From Hyphomicrobiales bacterium (GTDB lineage: Bacteria; Pseudomonadota; Alphaproteobacteria; Rhizobiales; JALURZ01): a stretch of 12,541 bases of DNA. The translations under genes and the position numbers were made by a program. Positions 1 to 6,523 of this stretch are shown piece after piece (position 1 is the first letter of the stretch; each line of letters starts with the position of its first letter). The notes below the pieces were generated by a model. That model saw only the letters and a program-made list of their open reading frames with translations, made no database searches and was not told where the DNA came from. The DNA lies in NCBI GenBank assembly GCA_027058735.1, contig JALURZ010000295.1:1-12541 (forward strand). The letters run 5' to 3'.

Positions 1-116
1 GGTTCGACGTCACCCCGGCACGGCTGATCACCGGGCTGATTACCGAACGCGGCGTCACGGAAGCCTCCGCAAAGGCGCTGGCGGCGATGTTTCCCGAACG
101 GGTCAGCGCATCATAG
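1..116 (+). CDS. mtnA: Methylthioribose-1-phosphate isomerase family protein, C-terminal end only
   Basis: Only the last 37 codons and the TAG stop (114-116) are inside the window, read in the third forward frame. The visible peptide starts FDVTPARLITGLITERGV. The family is marked near its C-terminus by NPAFDVTP followed by an (L/I)IT-x-(I/L)ITE segment, which fits well. MtnA converts 5-methylthioribose-1-phosphate to 5-methylthioribulose-1-phosphate in the cytosol, in methionine salvage. Close relatives (DrdI type) do the same with 5-deoxyribose-1-phosphate, and the tail cannot tell these apart. The stop lies 14 bp inside the 3' end of the convergent aldolase/dehydrogenase gene. The identification rests on one short motif, so the family is likely but the exact substrate is open. 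Confidence 0.72.
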   Translation, partial: FDVTPARLITGLITERGVTEASAKALAAMFPERVSAS

Positions 117-2151
117 CCGCCACATTGCCGCCATCCACGGTGAGAACCGCGCCGGTGGTTGCGCGCGAACGGGCAAGATCGACGAAAGCCCGCGCCACAT
201 CGCGCGCCTCCACTTCGCGGCGCAGGAGATTGCCGCTCATATAATCCGCTTCGCTCACCTTGCGCGCCCGCGAACGTTCCGCGATCATTTCGCCGGACAG
301 CAGGCCGCTGCGGATACGGTCCGCGTTGACGGCGTTGGACGTGATCTGCTGATCGCCGTATTCCAGAGCATATTGCCGCATCAGCGCGAGGGTGGCGGCC
401 TTGGGGATGCCATAGGGGCCGAAACCGGGACCCGGATTGACCGCCTGCTTGGATATGTTGAACAGCAGCGCGCCGCCGGTGCCCTGTTTCTGCATAATGG
501 CAACGGCTGCGCGCGCGGCCCGCTGATGACCCCAGAAATTGAGTTCGAACGATGCGCGCATCGCCGTTTCATCGACCGCGCCGATGCGTCCCTGCCAGGC
601 GGCCCCGGCATTCGATACCAGGATGTCCAGACCGCCGAAGGTGCGCACGATCCGCGCAAACGCCGCTTCGGTTGCGCCATCGTCCGTGAGATCGCCGGTG
701 ACCGGCAGCGCGCCGGTCTCCTCGGCGGCCGCCGGCAACCCATCACCCGCCAGATCGATCAGCGCGACGGCTGCCCCCTGCGCCACAAAGGCCCGCGCCG
801 TGGCCCGTCCGATGGCGCCCGCGCCGCCGGTGATCGCGACAATACGCCCCGACAGCGCCCTGGCGTCCCGCGTGCGCAACTTGGCCTGCTCAAGCGACCA
901 GTACTCCATGTCAAACAGCTCCTCGCGGCCAAGTGGCTCATAGCGCCCGAAGGCCTCCGCGCGGGTCACGACCGCGATATTCGCTTCGGCCAGATCGGCG
1001 GCGATGTCCGCCGCCCGCGCATCCCCGCCGGTGGCGAACAGGCCCAGCCCCGGCACGATCACAACGCGGGGCAGGGGATCGAGCATCGTTTTGGTCCCGC
1101 CCGCGCGCGCATTATTGCGCGCGAAATAAGCGTCGTACTCCTCGATGTAGCTCCTGACGGCCGCCTCGAGCGCGTCCTGAAAAGCGTCCAGGCGACCATC
1201 TTGCGGTGGCGGCACGATCAGAGGCTCGGGCTTGATGCGGATAACATGATCCGGCGTGACCGGCCCTCGTGTCGCGTAATCGCGGAGTTTCTCACCCCCG
1301 GCGAAGCGCAGAATGTCCGGGTTTGTCCGAAATGCGAGGACCACGCGCCGCCACCCGCCATCGCGCTTGGCGACCGCCAGCCGGCCGCGCAGAAGCGGCG
1401 CGATATCTTCCACCGCCGCCAGGGCATCCGGCATTTTGACTTGCACGAACGGGTTGCCCGTTCCCGCCGCGAGTTTCCGTTCGGCCAGATCGACAAGCGC
1501 GATCATCCGTTCATAGGATTCTTCTGCCGTTGCCCCGAAACTGAAAAGACCGTGTTTGGACAGAATGAGGCCTTCAACATCGCGCGACGCGCGCCAGGCC
1601 GCGGCGCAGGCCTTGGCCAGTTCAAAGCCCGGCATGACAAAGGGAAGAACACCGGCGCGCTCTGCGTACAGGTCCTCGCACAAACGTTGGCCATCAGGCT
1701 GGTCGCTTAAGGCGAGAACGGCGTTCGCATGGGTATGGTCCACATATTTGTGCGGCAGAAAAGCATGCAGCAGCGTTTCGACCGAAGGCGTCGGCGCGTC
1801 CGGCTGCAACAGGTTGCAGCGGAGGAAGGCGACCATGTCCTCATCGCTCATGGTCTCCAGCGCCTCAAGCTCAAGGAGCGGGGCGAGGCGCACAGCGGGC
1901 AGTCCCGGCGGCTCCATGCCGCCCATGTCCCAGCCGCTGCCCTTCACGCACAACACATCCACCTCGCGCCCGTCGATATCGCGCACAGAAGTCTTGAGAG
2001 ATGTATTGCCACCGCCATGAAGCACCAGTTCGCCGTCGCTTCCCAACAGGCGTGTGGTGTAGACCCGCAGGGCCAGATCGTCGCTGATCCCGTCACCGGA
2101 CAGTCGCGCGATCGCGGCTCTGGCGTCTTTCGTGGTCCATTTCGATTTCAT
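103..2151 (-). CDS. Bifunctional class II aldolase / short-chain dehydrogenase
   Basis: The protein has 682 residues from the ATG at 2151. The N-terminal half is a class II aldolase/adducin domain: HGGGNTS phosphate-binding loop (about 45-51), SVE with the likely catalytic Glu125, HTH metal ligands His139 and His141, and a third ligand His200 in SKHG. The C-terminal third (about 435-680) is a short-chain dehydrogenase: TGGAGAIG nucleotide loop (441-448), NAG (514-516), and Asn539, Ser567, Tyr580 and Lys584 as an intact catalytic tetrad. Asp466 after the second strand suggests NAD. Length and layout match the rhamnulose-1-phosphate aldolase/dehydrogenase fusion family, which cleaves a ketose-1-phosphate to DHAP plus an aldehyde and then acts on the aldehyde. 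No rhamnose genes are seen, and the neighbour is mtnA-like, so the substrate may be another 5-deoxypentulose phosphate. An in-frame TTG at 2184 has GGGG only 3 nt away. The ATG fits family N-termini better. It is probably cotranscribed with abfD, 58 bp upstream. Confidence 0.85.
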   Translation of the reverse strand: MKSKWTTKDARAAIARLSGDGISDDLALRVYTTRLLGSDGELVLHGGGNTSLKTSVRDIDGREVDVLCVKGSGWDMGGMEPPGLPAVRLAPLLELEALETMSDEDMVAFLRCNLLQPDAPTPSVETLLHAFLPHKYVDHTHANAVLALSDQPDGQRLCEDLYAERAGVLPFVMPGFELAKACAAAWRASRDVEGLILSKHGLFSFGATAEESYERMIALVDLAERKLAAGTGNPFVQVKMPDALAAVEDIAPLLRGRLAVAKRDGGWRRVVLAFRTNPDILRFAGGEKLRDYATRGPVTPDHVIRIKPEPLIVPPPQDGRLDAFQDALEAAVRSYIEEYDAYFARNNARAGGTKTMLDPLPRVVIVPGLGLFATGGDARAADIAADLAEANIAVVTRAEAFGRYEPLGREELFDMEYWSLEQAKLRTRDARALSGRIVAITGGAGAIGRATARAFVAQGAAVALIDLAGDGLPAAAEETGALPVTGDLTDDGATEAAFARIVRTFGGLDILVSNAGAAWQGRIGAVDETAMRASFELNFWGHQRAARAAVAIMQKQGTGGALLFNISKQAVNPGPGFGPYGIPKAATLALMRQYALEYGDQQITSNAVNADRIRSGLLSGEMIAERSRARKVSEADYMSGNLLRREVEARDVARAFVDLARSRATTGAVLTVDGGNVAAMMR

Positions 2152-2209
2152 GGCGGAACGGATCCGGTGGTGAAGACGGCGCAACTGCCCCTTTTTGGTT
2201 CAGGCCGTA

Positions 2210-3721
2210 TCAGCCGTCATCGTCATGGATACCGGCGAGGTCCCTGGCCAGCTTCATCTTTTTCTCAAGGTCCAGCCCCCGGGCAATCTGGATGCGCTGC
2301 GCCTGGGGCGATCCGGCCCCGTGCATGGACTCGGTCAGGTATCCCACCGCGTTGCGCCCCAGGGTCATGTTTTCGATGAGCCGCAGGATGCGCATCCGTT
2401 CCTCCACCTTCACGCCAGGCCCGGCTTTGAGAAATTTGCGCAGCAGCGGGCCGGTCACATCGTTGTCCAGTTCCCTTTGCGAGGGCAGGGTCGCCACCAG
2501 GCCGCCGGCGAGGTCCTGGGCGAGGCGGGCGATCTCGTAGGGAAAGCGTGTCACATTGTGTTTGCAGACATTGGCCAGCATGTCGTCGTTCTGGTAATTG
2601 CCCGCCTCGGTCTGAACGGATTCATGAGACGATGCGATCCCCGCTCCATAGATGGTCTCGTTGAGATGCGCCATTTCCACCAGCTTGTCGCGGATATGGG
2701 AGGCATTGGCAACGCCATTATAGTCCGCGATGGTCGCGGCCGCCCCGATCAGGACATCGCCCAGCCCCGTCTTGCAGACATATGAGCGGCGGTGAAACCC
2801 GGTGAACCGCTCCACCAGGGGGGCGGCGAATTCCGTCTCGCCGCACAGGAAAACATGGTCCCAGGGCACAAACACATCATCGATGACGATCATCGCTTCC
2901 TGGCCGCCATACTGCGCGTTGCCCGCATCGATATCGCCGCCATCCATGGCGCGCGTGTCGCAGGACTGGCGACCGTAAATGTAGGTCAGGCCCGGGTCTT
3001 CAACACGGATCGCGCACACCACCGCGTAGTCTCTGTCGCGTTCCGCGAGCCGCATGGTGGGCATGATCATGATCCAGTGGGAATTGATGCACCCGGTCTG
3101 GTGCGCCTTGGCGCCGCGAATGACGATGCCATCATCGCGCCGCTCCGCGATATGCACATAGAGGTCCGGGTCTTCTTGCTCTGATGGTCCTCTGGACCGG
3201 TCGCCCTTGGGGTCGGTCATGGCGCCGCCAATGACCAGGTTTTGCATCTGCACCATGCGCACGAAGTCGACAAAGCGCCGGTGATATCCGGTGCCATGCG
3301 CCTGATCGGCATCGTAAGTGACCGAAAACAGGGCATTGAGCGCATCCATGCCGACGCAGCGCTGAAAACAGGTGCCGGTGAGCTGCCCCAGCCGGCGCTG
3401 CATACGGTTCTGGTTGACGACATCCTCCACGCTTTCGGCAATCTGCAGGAAGCGGTTGACGGTCGTTCCGCTGATCGAGGAGTGCGCGCTCGCCAGTTCC
3501 GGCTCCTCAAGCGCCAGATCGTATGTTTTCGCGACCGCGTTGATGGACGGGCGGATCACCGGGTGATCCACCGGTTCGTCCACCGGTTCGCCCAACAGAT
3601 AGACCTTCAGGCCGCGCCCGCGCAGGCTTTCGATATAGTCCTCGCCCGAGCGGATGGGTGCGGTGTCGCATTGGCGAGACCCGTCCGCCGGCGGGCCGGC
3701 GTCGCTTGCATCGTGTTTCAT
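2210..3721 (-). CDS. abfD: 4-hydroxybutyryl-CoA dehydratase / vinylacetyl-CoA delta-isomerase (AbfD family)
   Basis: This 503-residue cytosolic flavo-iron-sulfur enzyme belongs to the HpaB/AbfD fold (acyl-CoA dehydrogenase-like). The clostridial enzyme turns 4-hydroxybutyryl-CoA into crotonyl-CoA by a radical mechanism. Its known [4Fe-4S] ligands Cys99, Cys103, His292 and Cys299 correspond here to Cys118 and Cys122 (CFQRC, with Gln120 matching Gln101), His310 and Cys316. Arg109, Tyr314, Lys317, Glu275 (GGQEA) and the TESMHGAGSPQAQ segment near 463-475 also match. YGRQSCDTR and AKAHQTG are clear family blocks. One oddity is that Tyr and Cys are separated by one residue here (YVCK) but by two in the clostridial numbering. 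About 18 extra residues precede the usual N-terminus. The ATG at 3721 follows GGGAG with 8 nt spacing. The aldolase/dehydrogenase gene follows. A role in 4-hydroxybutyrate use, feeding crotonyl-CoA to central metabolism, is inference. Confidence 0.85.
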   Translation of the reverse strand: MKHDASDAGPPADGSRQCDTAPIRSGEDYIESLRGRGLKVYLLGEPVDEPVDHPVIRPSINAVAKTYDLALEEPELASAHSSISGTTVNRFLQIAESVEDVVNQNRMQRRLGQLTGTCFQRCVGMDALNALFSVTYDADQAHGTGYHRRFVDFVRMVQMQNLVIGGAMTDPKGDRSRGPSEQEDPDLYVHIAERRDDGIVIRGAKAHQTGCINSHWIMIMPTMRLAERDRDYAVVCAIRVEDPGLTYIYGRQSCDTRAMDGGDIDAGNAQYGGQEAMIVIDDVFVPWDHVFLCGETEFAAPLVERFTGFHRRSYVCKTGLGDVLIGAAATIADYNGVANASHIRDKLVEMAHLNETIYGAGIASSHESVQTEAGNYQNDDMLANVCKHNVTRFPYEIARLAQDLAGGLVATLPSQRELDNDVTGPLLRKFLKAGPGVKVEERMRILRLIENMTLGRNAVGYLTESMHGAGSPQAQRIQIARGLDLEKKMKLARDLAGIHDDDG

Positions 3722-3743
3722 GGTTCAAACTCCCGTTTGCCCC

Positions 3744-3773
3744 ATGCTACGCGATGGCAGGCGCGCGCGGCAA
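3744..3773 (-). promoter_or_regulatory. Weak candidate promoter for abfD
   Basis: On the minus strand TTGCCG (3768-3773) is followed after 18 bp by TAGCAT (3744-3749). Each hexamer matches four of six consensus bases, and the abfD start codon lies 22 bp beyond the -10. Read-through from the tRNA-Lys gene 79 bp upstream is an alternative, since no terminator is visible between them. Confidence 0.25.
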
Positions 3774-3800
3774 TGATCCGGTCTGATTTGGGGAGGCAAG

Positions 3801-3876
3801 TGGTGAGCCCGGGAGGACTCGAACCTCCGACCGCCTGATTAAAAGTCAGATGCTCTACCACCTGAGCTACGGGCCC
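3801..3876 (-). tRNA. tRNA-Lys (anticodon TTT)
   Basis: The reverse complement of this 76-nt stretch folds as a complete tRNA. The acceptor arm is GGGCCCG paired with CGGGCTC (one G-T). The D arm carries GTAGCTCAGGTGGTAGAGC. The anticodon loop is CTTTTAA, with TTT at 3841-3843 (Lys, reading AAA and AAG), and the T arm carries GGTTCGAGTCC. The 3' CCA is encoded (3801-3803). It lies between the SPOR-protein gene and abfD, all on the minus strand, and has its own promoter just upstream. No repeat of the tRNA 3' end or integrase is seen, so nothing suggests it is an occupied integration site. Confidence 0.97.
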
Positions 3877-3887
3877 ATCCGCGCCAG

Positions 3888-3916
3888 AACATAGTTTTGC
3901 CCGCAGGGCCGGTCAA
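3888..3916 (-). promoter_or_regulatory. Promoter of tRNA-Lys
   Basis: On the minus strand TTGACC (3911-3916) is separated by exactly 17 bp from TATGTT (3888-3893). The mature tRNA begins 11 bp after the -10 hexamer, so transcription would start a few bases before the tRNA, as is usual. This is the best housekeeping-type promoter I see in the window. Confidence 0.65.
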
Positions 3917-3956
3917 TAGGCCATGCCGGTCTGACGCGATTATTCGGCCCGCCTTC

Positions 3957-4742
3957 TCATTCGCCGGGCGCGCCGGGCTTTTGCGCGACGAATGTCGTGG
4001 TCTCGCAGGCCGCGCCTTCCAGTTTCATTTTCTCGCATCGCGACGCCGCATCGGCCGCATCCCCGATGGGGCCCGCCAGCAGCACGAAGCGTGACGCGCC
4101 AAAGGCCGGCTCGCCCTCGATCATCTGTGCCTGAAGACCCTCAAGCGCCTCCGCATGGCTGTCCTTCAGCGCGCGCCATATGGCTTTCAGCCCGGAGCGG
4201 TTCTTGTAGGACCCGAGACGCAGCGCAAAACGTGTCGCCGTGGGTGCCTGTGCGCTCTTGCGCGCCTCGGCGGGCACCAGGGCGGAAATTTCGGATGGCC
4301 CAAGACTGCTCTTGCCTTGCGCGGGTTCAGGCAGCCGGACGGTGCGAACCGGGCCGCGGTCCGATTTCGCGCCGGCGCGCGAAATCGAGGCGGTCGAAAC
4401 CGGATCGTCCAACTCGAACATCGCGAATCTGTCCGACAATTTGCGCTGGGCGGAGCGCAATACATCGATGCGCCGTTCCAGCTTCTGCACCCTGTCGGCA
4501 AGACGGTCCAGGCGCTGCTCGCGCACAGCTTCGGAGAGGCCGGCCGGGGCGTCGATCTGGCGCGCGGTGCGCACCGGCCCGCTCGAAGAACCATCGGACA
4601 GCATGGCGCTGATCAACCCGGCAAAGGCAAGCAGGATCAGCAGCAATATCCCCGTGCCGGACAGCGCCGCAGGCAGTGAAATTTCATCAAGACGGTCCTT
4701 GATGCCGCTGAATTCCGTGAGATCTTTGGGAAGGAAGCCCAC
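3957..4742 (-). CDS. Membrane-anchored coiled-coil protein with C-terminal SPOR domain
   Basis: This is a 261-residue protein with a short cytoplasmic N-terminus, one hydrophobic membrane segment (about 26-48, rich in Leu, Ile, Ala and Gly), a charged heptad-like coiled coil (about 74-110), a low-complexity linker and a C-terminal SPOR domain (about 169-253). The SPOR domain shows the FALRLGSY first strand and the RFVLLAGPIG later strand. SPOR domains bind peptidoglycan glycan strands stripped of stem peptides, typically at division sites, so this is likely an inner-membrane protein with a periplasmic wall-binding end. Cys236 and Cys246 sit in a C-x9-C arrangement. The GTG at 4742 is chosen because GAGGTG (4753-4758) lies 10 nt from it. 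The in-frame ATG at 4749-4751 is only 1 nt from that site. The partner and exact role are unknown. Confidence 0.78.
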   Translation of the reverse strand: MGFLPKDLTEFSGIKDRLDEISLPAALSGTGILLLILLAFAGLISAMLSDGSSSGPVRTARQIDAPAGLSEAVREQRLDRLADRVQKLERRIDVLRSAQRKLSDRFAMFELDDPVSTASISRAGAKSDRGPVRTVRLPEPAQGKSSLGPSEISALVPAEARKSAQAPTATRFALRLGSYKNRSGLKAIWRALKDSHAEALEGLQAQMIEGEPAFGASRFVLLAGPIGDAADAASRCEKMKLEGAACETTTFVAQKPGAPGE

Positions 4743-4751
4743 CTGATGCAT

Positions 4752-5127
4752 TCACCTCGTCACAATGTCCCAAAGCCACCTTGGCAACGTCCCAAAGCTT
4801 GTGCCCGTGATCTGCTGTAACGCCGCCGCTGCCGATGGCGCACACCGCCGAAAATACCGAAACTGGCCTGAGTCGGGCAGCGGGGTCAAATCCACCGCCC
4901 CCATATGTGGTGCTGAGGTCGATTTTTCCCGCGATATATTGATCCGCGCGTCGCCCTGCGCGCGCCGGGCCGCCGGAATGTTGACATAGTCCTTTTCGAT
5001 TGGCCGCAGGGCGTTTACAACATCGCCAAAGCGGCAGAATCGCGCGCTCCCGGCGTATGCCCGGTTGCGCGGGCTATACAGTGAGGCCCCGGCCCATGTC
5101 GGCATGCATATTGCTTCTGGTTGGTCC
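4752..5127. other. Divergent intergenic region, no recognised gene
   Basis: These 376 bp separate the minus-strand SPOR gene from plus-strand glmU and should hold promoters for both. Seen here: the Shine-Dalgarno GAGGTG at 4753-4758 (minus), two copies of GTCCCAAAGC 22 bp apart (4767-4776 and 4789-4798), a perfect TTGACA at 4981-4986 (plus) without a convincing -10 at the right distance, and TATACA at 5075-5080 (plus) without a good -35. A minus-strand open frame runs through the region and stops immediately before the SPOR gene's ATG codon. It resembles no family I know. No tRNA, riboswitch or obvious terminator was found. Confidence 0.5.
4767..4798. repeat. Two direct copies of GTCCCAAAGC, 22 bp apart
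   Basis: The 10-mer occurs at 4767-4776 and 4789-4798. The period of 22 bp is close to two helical turns, so both copies face the same side of the DNA. They lie 16-47 bp upstream of the SPOR gene's ATG codon, where a transcription factor or the 5' end of the mRNA would act. The repetition is seen directly. A regulatory role is inference. Confidence 0.4.
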
Positions 5128-6474
5128 ATGAGCGGCGCACGGTCAGTTTGTATCATTTTGGCAGCCGGAAAGGGCACGCGGATGAACTCCGACATGCCCA
5201 AAGTGCTGCACGCGCTTGCCGGGCGTTCGATGCTGGCACATGTGATGGATACCGCCGGGCGCGCCGGTCTGGCCACTTGCGCGGTGGTGGTGGGCGCCGA
5301 TGCACCCGATGTGTCGGCCGAAGCCTGCGCGGTGCTGCCGCGTGCCGCCATCGCGGTGCAGAACGAGCAAAAAGGCACGGGCCACGCCGTGCTCAGCGCG
5401 CGCTCCCACTTCGCGGGCGAGAGCGGGGCGGTGGTCGTTCTTTACGGTGACACGCCGCTGATCGGCGAGGAAACCCTGCGCGGCCTGGCGCGCGGCATCG
5501 ACAACGGCGCCGATATCGTCGTGCTCGGCTTCCAGGCGCTCAATCCGGCGGGCTATGGCCGGCTGCTTCTCGATGAGGCGGGCATGCTTGCGGCCATTCG
5601 CGAAGATGCGGATGCCAGTGACGAGGAACGCCGCGTGTCGCTGTGCAATTCCGGCGTCATGGCCTTTCGCGGCGACCTGCTGGCCCCGCTTCTTGAACGC
5701 ATCGGCAGCGACAATGCGAAGGGCGAGTTCTATCTCACCGATACGGTTGAACTGGCCCGCCGCGACGGGTGCAGGGTGACGGTTCACGAATGCTCCGAAA
5801 TCGAAGCGATGGGAGTGGATTCGCGGGCCCATCTGGCGATTGCCGAGAGCGCCCTGCAGGAGCGTCTGCGCCGCCGGGCCATGGATGCGGGCGTCACCAT
5901 GATCGATCCGGCGTCGGTGACCTTGAGCCATGACACCCGGTTTGGCCGCGATGTGGTGATCGAACCAAACGTGTTTTTCGGACCCGGCGTAACCCTGGGC
6001 GCCAGGGTTCTCATCAAGGCTTTCAGCCATATCGAAGGCGCGACGATCCAAGACGACGCGATGGTCGGCCCGTTCGCGCGGCTGCGCCCGGGCACGGTTG
6101 TCGCCGACAGCGCCAGGATCGGCAATTTCGTCGAACTCAAACAGGCCGCCATCGGGTCCGGCGCGAAGGTCAGCCATTTGAGCTATATCGGCGATGCCGG
6201 GGTGGGATCCGCCGCCAATATCGGCGCGGGCACCATCACCTGCAACTATGACGGCATCGCCAAGCACAGAACCGAAATCGGCCCCGGCGCGTTCATCGGT
6301 TCCAACAGCTCGCTGGTCGCACCGGTGCGTGTCGGCAGGAACGCCTATGTGGGATCGGGCAGCGTGATTACGAAGAATGTGCCCGATGAGGCGCTGGCGC
6401 TGACACGCGCGCCGCAAAAGGAACGCGCCGGCTGGGCCGCGCGCATGGCGGCGAGAAAAAAGACCAGGACGTGA
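5128..6474 (+). CDS. glmU: Bifunctional UDP-N-acetylglucosamine pyrophosphorylase / glucosamine-1-phosphate N-acetyltransferase
   Basis: GlmU acetylates glucosamine-1-phosphate and then uridylylates it to UDP-GlcNAc, the precursor of peptidoglycan and lipid A, in the cytosol. The protein has 448 residues, near the usual 450. The N-terminal pyrophosphorylase (about 5-235) has LAAGKGTRM (11-19), Lys25 in MPKVLH, QNEQKGTGHAV (78-88) and YGDTPL with Asp108. The C-terminal left-handed beta-helix acetyltransferase (about 255-440) has RLRPGT, FVELK, SHLSYIGD with the catalytic His350, and NIGAGTITCNYDG. Asp231 replaces the Asn (E. coli Asn227) that helps bind Mg2+. The ATG at 5128 places the nucleotide loop at the usual distance from the N-terminus. 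In-frame upstream starts (TTG 5065, ATG 5104) would only add an unusual leader. No strong Shine-Dalgarno is visible. glmS follows after 49 bp, so the two are probably cotranscribed. Confidence 0.96.
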   Translation: MSGARSVCIILAAGKGTRMNSDMPKVLHALAGRSMLAHVMDTAGRAGLATCAVVVGADAPDVSAEACAVLPRAAIAVQNEQKGTGHAVLSARSHFAGESGAVVVLYGDTPLIGEETLRGLARGIDNGADIVVLGFQALNPAGYGRLLLDEAGMLAAIREDADASDEERRVSLCNSGVMAFRGDLLAPLLERIGSDNAKGEFYLTDTVELARRDGCRVTVHECSEIEAMGVDSRAHLAIAESALQERLRRRAMDAGVTMIDPASVTLSHDTRFGRDVVIEPNVFFGPGVTLGARVLIKAFSHIEGATIQDDAMVGPFARLRPGTVVADSARIGNFVELKQAAIGSGAKVSHLSYIGDAGVGSAANIGAGTITCNYDGIAKHRTEIGPGAFIGSNSSLVAPVRVGRNAYVGSGSVITKNVPDEALALTRAPQKERAGWAARMAARKKTRT

Positions 6475-6509
6475 GGCCGGCTGCGCTGTGAAGCGCGGCG
6501 CGCATGAAC

Positions 6510-6515
6510 AGGAGG
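6510..6515 (+). promoter_or_regulatory. Ribosome binding site that sets the glmS start
   Basis: AGGAGG lies 8 nt before the GTG at 6524. It decides between that GTG and the in-frame GTG at 6488, which would place extra residues before the Cys that must become N-terminal. Confidence 0.85.
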
Positions 6516-6523
6516 CAGGTTGC

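Noticed and set aside
373..1710. Long plus-strand open frame opposite the aldolase/dehydrogenase gene
   Set aside because: It is antisense to a gene with clear domain motifs along its whole length. GC-rich DNA gives such stop-poor mirror frames, and the translation resembles no protein family.
103..2151. Firm assignment as the rhamnose enzyme RhaD/RhaW
   Set aside because: The fusion family fits, but no rhamnose isomerase, kinase, transporter or regulator is nearby, and the adjacent gene is mtnA-like. The substrate is left open.
3722..3876. tRNA-Lys as an integration site, with abfD and the aldolase gene as an island
   Set aside because: No integrase and no second copy of the tRNA 3' end within the window. 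Base composition looks like that of the neighbours.
4981..4986. Perfect TTGACA as a glmU promoter
   Set aside because: No acceptable -10 hexamer lies 16-19 bp downstream. The sequence there is GGCCGCAGG.
6475..6523. glmS ribozyme/riboswitch upstream of glmS
   Set aside because: The gap is only 49 bp and shows none of the ribozyme core. That element is typical of Gram-positive bacteria.
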